DNA of 64,000 nucleotides from Tretioscincus oriximinensis (taxonomy: Eukaryota; Chordata; Lepidosauria; Squamata; Gymnophthalmidae), in contig JAJVDF010000342.1 of assembly GCA_022410635.1 (NCBI GenBank), positions 154,174 to 218,173 on the forward strand, written 5' to 3'. The first letter of the stretch is position 1. Each line of letters begins with the position of its first letter. Below are positions 56,961 through 64,000 of this stretch, piece by piece. A model generated the notes under the pieces. The model was not told where the DNA came from and searched no databases. It worked only from the letters and a program-made list of their open reading frames with translations. Position numbers and translations under genes: made by a program.

Positions 56961-57056
56961 GTGCCGGTACTGCAGCGTTACCCGCCGGCGAGGGGGGCGT
57001 GGCATTAGCAGAGGCACCTTAGTACCGGCACCTTTTGTTCTGGAAAAAAAGCACTC
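56771..57056. mobile_element. hAT-like MITE containing a 55-base C run, with 8-bp target duplication
   Basis: Starts CAGGGCTTTTTTGTGACGGA and ends TTCTGGAAAAAAAGCACTC. The sub-terminal ACGCAGTTCCGGCACC and TTAGTACCGGCACC segments match the element at 48073-48396. TGTAGAAC flanks it exactly (56763-56770 and 57057-57064). The Pro-, Gly- and Ala-rich reading frames across it come from the C run. Confidence 0.93.
56900..56954. repeat. Homopolymer of 55 C residues
   Basis: An uninterrupted C run inside the hAT MITE. The complementary poly-G strand could form G-quadruplex structures. Exact length in the animal is uncertain because such runs are hard to sequence. Confidence 0.9.
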
Positions 57057-57064
57057 TGTAGAAC

Positions 57065-57346
57065 AGTCCTGGTCTATGGGATTCACTTCCAGATGAACTG
57101 GTGGAAACTAGTAGGCTAGATAACATCAAGGTAGAATTAGAAAAAATCATGGAAGACATGGGAAAACAGGCCGTATTCCTGAAATATCATTTGCAAGGCA
57201 CCAAGAACATGTAAGGGTTTTTTCTTATGCTACTTTGAGACTGTCCTGATGCAATTGATGGGTCACTATGTGAGACAGACTGCTGGATTAGATGGGCTAT
57301 GGGTTGATTCAGCAGACCTCATTCTTAAATTCTTATGTACTTCTTA
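57065..57346 (+). repeat. CR1 LINE 3' end fragment
   Basis: TGGGATTCACTTCCAGATGA, TAGGCTAGATAACATCAAGG, CCTGAAATATCATTTGCAAG, ACAGACTGCTGGATTAGATG and the terminal AATTCTTATGTA follow the CR1 3' UTR order. Diverged. Confidence 0.83.
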
Positions 57347-57364
57347 TTTATTTTCTGCATATCG

Positions 57365-57630
57365 GATGTTATTAATATTTTTCCATCTGTGTTAATTCCA
57401 ACTTTTGATTATACCTAGCATAGCATTTTGACTGGCTCTACGTATTAAATAACTAGGATGAAAGAATGCAACCTTGTCACATTCCAGTCTTGACCAATCA
57501 GTTCTTCTATGTCCAGTTCTGATTGTTACATCTTCCCTTACATAAAGGTTCTTCAGGAGGTGGATAAAGTGGCCGGGTATTCCCTATTTTAAAATAGCTT
57601 GCCACAGTATGTTGTGATTAATGCAATACA
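57365..57630 (-). repeat. RTE-BovB LINE reverse transcriptase fragment
   Basis: The minus strand decodes to LWQAILK, a stop, GIPGHFIHLLKNLYVREDVT and IRTGHRRTDWSRLE (about 57605-57480). This matches the BovB RT segment between the finger and palm motifs. It has stops, and the ends are gradual. Confidence 0.8.
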
Positions 57631-58925
57631 TACCTCATTATTTGACTGAAAATAAATAAATAAATGCATGATCTATAGACACAGTGTTATAACTAAGAAG
57701 CTATGCAGGCTAGTCTTGGCTGGGTTAAGTGAATTACACCAAGGCCAGAAGACTAACTTCCCTGCCTACACTAAGGGCCATCTGTTCTGGCATAACATGT
57801 TCTTGGGCTCAAAATTAGCACCCTGAATTGTTTTTGTCAGGTGCCCAGAAATAACCCATCTCTGGAATTCTGGTATAATACATTCCAGGTGGATCAGCCT
57901 AGACATCAATGTAGCAGATGGGTGGTTCAGAATACTGCAGTGAATAAATGACTTATTTAATGTTACCCATTGGTTCCCATTGCCCTACACTCTGGCATAA
58001 ATGTTGGTTATAGAGTAGGCCAGATGCCATTGTGAAGGCAGACCAATGCACAGGAGCCATACACTTCCAATGGTCCAGTATGCCACACTTTTATGTGTCT
58101 GTGTGTCTGTGTGTGGACTGCTTTCAAGCGACAGTAACACAATGAAGATGTTACCTATCATCAAAATCAAAGTAATATGTTTCTTGCTGACAGATCTTAG
58201 TGAGTATCTATATAGATGCAGGCATTCTAGACACTTTAGTTTCACTGGAAACTTTTACCACACGTTCTTAAATCTTTACACCTCTTACATTCTTTTATTT
58301 TTAAAAAAGTTTACTTTTTTAACTACCATTTATAAACTGAATTGCACATGTTAGATAAGGGAGTAAGAAAACCGAGACCAACAAATGTCTTCCTCTTTTT
58401 CCAAGTAAAATATGACAGCCGCTTGGCAACAAATCAATGCTCCTTTTCATTGCTTTCAGAACAACAGTACACTGTCAGTTTTGATGGAAGAAATTATTAA
58501 TGGAATTTGCCCTTGATGACTATCCAAAACTCAGAAATAATTGAGATCATATTTCCTTATATTGTCCCAATTATAAACACGTTCCCATAGCAATGTGAAT
58601 GCAGATGTCGTTTTCTAAGTCAATTGTGTCCTTCATTTTGGTTAAAGGTATATTTCTCAAAAGATATATGCCCTCAAATGTATACCCTTGACTTTTTTCT
58701 AAGTTAGACCCTTTCTCTACTTCCCAGTAGTGTGTAGCAAGAAACAGCAACATATCATGGGGGAAAGGGTATAAGAGTAGATGCGTCAGACACAACGTTT
58801 TAAGGGAGCAACATATCAAAGGGATAAAAAAAAGAAAATAGTGATAATATTTTTTTTTTAAAAAAATAGCACTTCAGGGCTGGATTTAGACTGTGTTTTG
58901 CCCATTGGCTATAATTTAATTCTTT
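57631..58925. other. Unassigned sequence
   Basis: No gene or dispersed repeat recognised. A (TG)n tract lies near 58096-58116. Confidence 0.45.
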
Positions 58926-59155
58926 AGTGGAAGAGGAAGAGGAAGAAGAAGTGGGTTTTTATACCCTGCTTTTCTCACCTTTCAAAGGGACTCAAAGCGG
59001 CTTACAAGGGTATTTTGATCAAAGGCTTACATTCTATTCATCACAAGGCTGTGGTAGTTCACATTTATCTACTTGCAGTCAATTGCAATTTCTTGCAATT
59101 CTTGCTTTTGAATACCTGGGTTGGCTAGAGCTACAGGCTAGAAGAAGGTGCTCAC
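58926..59155 (-). mobile_element. tRNA-headed SINE, 3' part, split by a solo LTR
   Basis: Reversed copy of the family at 43581-43889. (GAA)n is followed by GGGTTTTTATACCCTGCTTT, TCTCACCTTTCAAAGGGACT, CAAAGCGGCTTACAAGG, CTTGCAGTCAATTGCAATTT and GTTGGCTAGAGCTACAGGCT. It breaks at GCTCAC and continues at 59888. Confidence 0.88.
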
Positions 59156-59882
59156 TGCGGCGTTTACAGGCAACTCCCAGGTTTGTATTTATTTTACTTA
59201 CTATGGTTTCCCAGTGGGAAGGGGAAGAGCAGACCTGGACAGGGGCGTGGCTTTCTCATTATCCGAATGGAAGGGGGAGCGGCTGGAGGTGCCAGCCATT
59301 GGGGCCTCGAGTAGCTGGCTGGCCAGTGAATAAAAGGGAGACTGACATGGGCTACTGGCCTTTCTGTTGTGGTGACTTGATGTGATAAGTCTACAGGAGG
59401 TCCACTGCTAGTCAGTATCCAAGGGGTGGGGTTAGAGTGTTGTATGGAAACCTGGAAGGGTCTTTGTAGTGACTAGGCTACGGTTTGCTTAAAGTTAACT
59501 ATGTCTGTGACTTTAAGATTGGGACAGATTCAATGTTACAAGTTCTATGAAGATGTGTGTGCGTTCCAGTTCGAGTGGCATAGCTCTAACTGCCTTTTTT
59601 TTCAATACCATTCATTTCACCTTTGTAACAATAAACATTCTTGTATATTCATCTTTTAAACAGTCTTTATGATTTTTGTCCTCACAAACTACTGATTGTT
59701 TCAATAACTACACAGACTGAGATAAAGTCCACAGGTACAACATAAAAGGGCCTTTAAATAAAGGTGGTAATTGCTGGGAGTCCAGGTCAAGTCGTGGGTG
59801 CTTGAAGGACCCCAGGTTTAATAGTGTGGCACCACTAGCTGGGTGTACCTGTGTACCTGGGTCCTAGGTATAGGTCACTACA
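59156..59882 (+). mobile_element. Solo LTR (727 bp) with 5-bp target duplication
   Basis: It begins TGCGGCG and ends CACTACA; reversed, the end is TGTAGTG, so the termini agree apart from transitions. CTCAC flanks both sides (59151-59155 and 59883-59887), splitting a SINE whose two halves join perfectly without it. Inside, AGTGAATAAAAGGGAG near 59325 could be the TATA region. CAATAAACATTC near 59628 could be the polyadenylation signal, which would give plus orientation. No internal retroviral coding sequence is present. Whether it comes from a gypsy-type element or an endogenous retrovirus cannot be told. Confidence 0.85.
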
Positions 59883-59887
59883 CTCAC

Positions 59888-59973
59888 CCCTCCCCACATC
59901 CGACACAGGGCTTCAAAACCTGATCGCCCAGGTGAGAGACCATCTCCTTAGCAATTGAGCCATTCATGCCTGC
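59888..59973 (-). mobile_element. tRNA-headed SINE, head part
   Basis: It completes the SINE of 58926-59155: CCCTCCCCACATCCGACACA, then a B-box-like GGGCTTCAAAACC and an A-box-like CCTTAGCAATTGAGCCAT, ending ATGCCTGC. Without the LTR the SINE is 316 bp, close to the 309 bp of the other copy. Confidence 0.88.
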
Positions 59974-60170
59974 AGAGATTCTAGTACATCATTAGAGGCT
60001 GCCTCTGTCTCATCTGAGCCAGAAACATCATATCTGTGTAAAAACAGGCTTTGTCCAACTTCTAAAGTGCTTCAAGTTGTTTCATGCAGATGGATATTGC
60101 TAGTGCTAATCTGGATCAAGATAACACACCTTTAAAAAGTGGGTAACAACAGGTAAGCGTAGTAACAGTC

Positions 60171-60526
60171 TTAGGCTGCATACACACAGCGACTTAAAAA
60201 TTGCTACATAGCTATATTACAGAATATAGCAATCGCGTGTCCGTGCAAACCAAACCTGTAAGTTTATTTTACTCACAACAGCCAAAGAAACAACTTCTGC
60301 ATTCTCGCTTGTTTTAACATCTCCTGTCTTAATTTGTGCACACGCATACACCCCTGAGAGTATGGGGATCCGCTGGAAAGATGTCTGAATATCCCAGCAA
60401 TAGTTTATTCCAGGGAAAATGGTGTTTATTGTGGGTTGACTGCTGAAAGATGCTTAGCACCTGTGCTGGAGTCTTCCTCATAGCACTCCGAACGAGGTAG
60501 AAAATACCTGTGTGCATGCAGCCTTA
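60171..60526. mobile_element. MITE with TTAGGCTGCATACACACAG ends
   Basis: 356 bp. The left end is TTAGGCTGCATACACACAG and the right end reversed is TTAAGGCTGCATGCACACAG. GAATATCCCAGCAATAGTTT then ATTCCAGGG inside resembles the right half of 51522-52154, so the families are related. Confidence 0.82.
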
Positions 60527-60764
60527 ATGATTTAACATATGTTTTTCAGGAAAGCAGAAAAAACTGCACTAAAAAAAGAATCATAATTCCTGCTGTAGTT
60601 GTCAATATTCCAGTAGAACTGCAGCTGGACTTTAGAATCCACTGAACAGCTAACTTCTAGGAGCTGTGAATGGTTCTTTGTAGCCTCCTTTCTGACTCAA
60701 AGCTGAGATACTGGAAAAGTTCCAAGAGGGAGCATCTAGTCCTCATGTTACAATGATCTCAGAT

Positions 60765-60845
60765 AATTATTTATTTGGTTCATTTATATGCCACCCTTCA
60801 GTCTAGAAAGACTATCAGAGCAACTCACAGTATATAACATTTGAC
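60765..60845 (-). repeat. L2-like LINE 3' tail
   Basis: TTATTTATTTGGTTCATTTA then TATGCCACCCTTCAGTCTAG, GAGCAACTCACAGTATATAA is a reversed, short L2-like end. Confidence 0.6.
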
Positions 60846-62540
60846 AAATCCTTGCCTTCTGTTTTACAATCTAGATTAAAACTACAGGTAACAAATTTAC
60901 ATTGTCTCTGCTTATTGATGGTGACAATTTTGAGATCAATGTTGTATTTGTGAGTGCCCTTATATGTGCATATTAGTGCAAAAAATACACCATTCTTGAC
61001 CATTTTTTTCCTTTTTCTTTTCTTCTTGGTGTCTCTACAGATTGTGTAGTTAAAGTTTCTGGTAATCTGCAGACATTTACACCAAATCAGAGTGTCTTCT
61101 TTTTTACAGGGAGGAGAAAGGGAGGGTTAACATGTTTGCCAATCCTCTGTTGTAAATATCACCCATGTTTTTATATTATATATGTATATTTAATTCAGTA
61201 TTCGATTTCATTTTCAGTGGAAAATACAAGTACTGATGTCTTATAAAGAATTGCCTTGCCAATTTGAATTTTCACATATAATTCCCATTATTAAATTCGT
61301 GGCAGTGCTTACATATTACAATTAAGCATTTTATGAATTTTTATAAAGTTCAACAGTGTCTTACACTGAATGAATTCTCATTTTTCAATTTCCAGGAACA
61401 ATGGAACATTGTTTAAATATGGCAAAGAGATATATATTCACTGCCAGAATATAATTCCAACAGTTACAGTAACCTATTAACTCTAGTTACATATATTTAA
61501 TACTGGGATGTTATGTGAAAATATAAGGACAAAAAGGATACAGAAGTGCATTACTGTAGTTAGCTAAACATCCAATCATTTTGCTTTCTAGGTAACAATT
61601 TTTTATTTTATTTTAAAGAAAGTCAGTCACTTCGCAGCTTCTGTAGTGATTCTTTCAATGCTACAGGTAAAAAGCCATATATAACCTAAATTAGATGATA
61701 TTAGATCTCTTTCATTCCTCAACAGATATAGTACATTTCAAATCAATTGACCGTTTCCAAATTTAGAAAGGACTTTCCGGGATCAGAATTCTTCTGAGCT
61801 GTTTGTGTTCCCCAGGGTTTATGAATCATTTATATTAATGTGGGCAGAAGAAGCTAAAGACAGAATAAGAGCATTGATAAGAGGAATGAATGAGCTTGCT
61901 GAATGATTTCATTGAGAACTGGGTCAAAATGTACCTTTGAAATGACATGTTGTTTGTGTCAAAACCACCTGGCAAGGTTTTTGATGATAAGGGGAAGTAT
62001 GAAATTGAATGTTTAGCTGATTATAATGATTTGGCCCCTGCAGTGCTGGTTGTTATTAGTTCCTTGGAAATACCATAAGGATGTGAATAGAGCTTTTGAA
62101 GTTCATGAGTAATATTTGCAAGTTTGAATCCTTTGACAAATCCCTTTCCCTGATTTCTCCCCTATGGAGACATTTTGTTGGTCTTCAGGGCATTTTATTC
62201 ATTTGACCCGCATGGAATTATTGAAAAAAAATCCTCACACAAATCTGGAAGCAGTACACCACACTGTGTCTAAATTAGCAAGGCATGGTGCATGAGAAAT
62301 TGCTTGTGAATTTGGACCGGCTGAACTTAGGAAGATAGGAATGGATGGCAAAAAGAAAAGTGGTCCAGTTAAATGTTCTTTTATCCTATCTGACTTGGGC
62401 TTGTTCACACAATTTCATTTCTGGGAATAATAAGTGGATCAAGCCTGCTTCCCCAAAGACTTGCCAAATGATGTAACCATACAAACATATGTGTTTTCTG
62501 TTGTTCTATTATTGAGATTATTATCATTGGTTTTATGATA
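60846..62540. other. Unassigned, repeat-poor sequence with weak exon-like segments
   Basis: No repeat recognised over about 1.7 kb. A 48-base segment at 61619-61666 lies between an acceptor-like TTTTATTTTAAAG and a donor-like CAGGTAAAA. 61816-61906 follows GTGTTCCCCAG and stays open to a TGA (VYESFILMWAEEAKDRIRAL...). Neither matches a family that I know. Confidence 0.3.
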
Positions 62541-62563
62541 ATGAGAGCAACAACAACAACAAC

Positions 62564-62614
<51 letters not shown>

Positions 62615-62655
62615 GGTGGTGGTGGTGGTGTTAGTGCTGGTGGTGCTGGTGCTTG
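62541..62655. repeat. Compound trinucleotide array (CAA)n(GAT)n(GGT)n
   Basis: GAGCAACAACAACAACAACG then about a dozen GAT units and about ten GGT units, decaying into GCTGGT repeats. Confidence 0.95.
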
Positions 62656-62746
62656 TGGTGTGATCTTTCTAGTTCTATCAAAGGTAGGAAGCACAAACAA
62701 TGCAATCATAGTTCAACCCAGATAAAGATTCAAATAAATAACTGTG

Positions 62747-63149
62747 TTAGACTGTATCCACACATCAGCCTTATCATGGGCCATCCATGCTAATTGTGCA
62801 GAAAAGGCCCGTCCCTCACTCCTTTTGAGAGCAGGAAAAATATGATCCAGCAATGGAGCTCTCCATGCAATGCTGGCCATGGCTTCTCGTGGATGGAATG
62901 GATCTCAACCGAAGTTGCACAAGATACGCTCTCCAACAGCCAATTGGGGGAGCCGTCACACTGGAAACACATCATCACAAAAGCAGCATCCCTACCGGTT
63001 TCCATGGCAATTCTACACTCAGCACAAAAAGGCCCCCAGCACCAGCACGGTGACTGCAGGTGAGTAAAGATTGAAGAACGTTTGCTTATAGATCAGAATA
63101 ACTTGTTACTCTGGGCTTTAAGCTTTTGTGTGAACATGGCCCTAGTTTA
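62747..63149. mobile_element. MITE, TTAGACTGTATCCACACA ends (family C)
   Basis: About 403 bp. The left end is TTAGACTGTATCCACACATC. The right end reversed is TAAACTAGGGCCATGTTCAC then ACA. Internal GATCCAGCAATGGAGCTCTC is shared loosely with 53998-54430. Frames of 60-89 codons on both strands are incidental. Confidence 0.65.
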
Positions 63150-63330
63150 GGCCAAGATTTCTAGAAAGGGGTTCTTGTAGCACCAGGTTTGTACACCAGG
63201 TTTGAATGCTTAGTCTACAAAACTTTTCTCAAGAGTAAGCAAATGGTCACTTTTTTTTTAGGTGTTGCTGGCAGGTTTGTGGTAGTGCATAAGTGGTAGT
63301 GCAGAAGAGAAAATGGTAAGAGTGACTTTC

Positions 63331-63759
63331 AAAGGCTGCATCCACATATGAGCTTCCTATCTGCTTAGGACCGACCTGAAGGCTCGTCCACCACCCGCTT
63401 GAATGATTCATCAGTGCTAAATGCGCTAAAAAGGTCTGTTGGTGTGCGGCTTCTGATCACTGGGGAAGTGTGGTCTTACAATGGAGCCCTCCACAGAACT
63501 GCTCCATCACTGACATGTGTCTTGCAGTTCAGAGGACGTCCACAGCACGTAGATGTGTGAACTCCCATGAGACCAGCAGCCAGTTGGGTTCAACTGCATG
63601 TGGTGTTTACTGGGAGCCATGTGAGCACCAGGAGAGTGTCCCAGCAGTTGCAAAGATGGCATTGACAGCATCGCACACTAGAGGAGATGATTCAGGCCAA
63701 CAGAAGCTGTTACAGACTTAAAAAGTGCTGCTTCGCCTTGAGTGTGGAGGCAGCCAAAG
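63331..63759. mobile_element. MITE, GGCTGCATCCACA ends (family B, copy 2)
   Basis: The left end is AAAGGCTGCATCCACATATG and the right end reversed is CTTTGGCTGCCTCCACACT. The internal GGGAGCCATGTGAGCACCAG is shared with copy 1 (48465-48858). No coding capacity. Confidence 0.78.
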
Positions 63760-64000
63760 TTATTCCTGCTACTCTAATGCTACAGTTCTCCAAAATAGCA
63801 TTTGAAGTACAATGAGTGATGAAAGGAACAGGGGGGGTGTCCAATCTCAACACCATTTGAGCAGTCTTATGTTACAGCATGAGTACAAAGATACAAAAGC
63901 AATCTAGATCCATGTCTAGAAATGTTTTCTGAACAGGATCTTTAAAATACTGGAAATATAGTGTTAATAACGTTGCCATATGCTATAGGTTTCCATGTAA

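Noticed and set aside
56783..57096. Pro-rich and Gly-rich frames
   Set aside because: Direct translation of the C homopolymer.

Overview
The window is a stretch of vertebrate nuclear DNA, almost certainly from a squamate reptile (a lizard or gecko rather than a bird or mammal). The evidence is the mix of repeats: CR1 LINEs of two 3'-end types, RTE-BovB, L1 and L2-like LINEs, tRNA-headed SINEs with LINE-like tails, Tc1-like and hAT-like DNA transposons with many short non-autonomous derivatives, and a Ty1/copia LTR element. Sequence composition is AT-rich. I found no intact host protein gene, rRNA or tRNA gene, or CRISPR array. Nearly all the longer open frames are pieces of mobile elements or shadows of simple repeats, so the window reads as a gene desert or the inside of a very large intron.

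Layout. 1-3668: a decayed copia retrotransposon on the minus strand. It has a complete 5' LTR, primer-site-like sequence, polypurine tract, gag/protease/integrase/RT/RNase H remnants, and a 3' LTR that runs off the left edge. 3669-11024: mostly unrecognised sequence with a Tc1 deletion derivative and an abutting MITE near 8.1-8.4 kb. 11025-11700: an L1 3' end. 12189-13082: a nest in which a tRNA-SINE and a palindromic hAT derivative sit in a CR1. 13890-14818: an internally deleted Tc1-like transposon. 15.9-16.4 kb: a long trinucleotide array and a MITE. 17.7-24.6 kb: CR1, BovB and L2-like pieces, a perfect 31-bp hairpin and a 176-bp palindromic hAT MITE.

25.5-44.4 kb: L2-like and CR1 pieces, a family of roughly 400-bp MITEs that carry a ZNF143/THAP11-like motif, an array made only of Tc1 termini (35.1 kb), a CR1-in-CR1 nest (41.4-42.1 kb) and a SINE-in-L2 nest (43.4-44.2 kb). 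47.2-57.4 kb: several MITE families, including two hAT MITEs with perfect 8-bp target duplications, one of which carries a 55-base C run. 58.9-60.0 kb: a SINE split by a 727-bp solo LTR with a 5-bp target duplication. 60.2-63.8 kb: MITEs with CCACAC-type ends and a large trinucleotide array.

There is no pathway or operon here. What the window records is an order of insertions: older CR1, L2 and SINE copies were hit by younger SINEs, hAT MITEs and an LTR element. I saw no convincing undescribed functional system. The most checkable oddities are the copia element with its half-tRNA-like primer site, the perfect 31-bp hairpin at 21.1 kb, the ZNF143-like motif inside a MITE family, the solo LTR inside a SINE, and a few short candidate exons of unknown identity near 55.1 and 61.6-61.9 kb.
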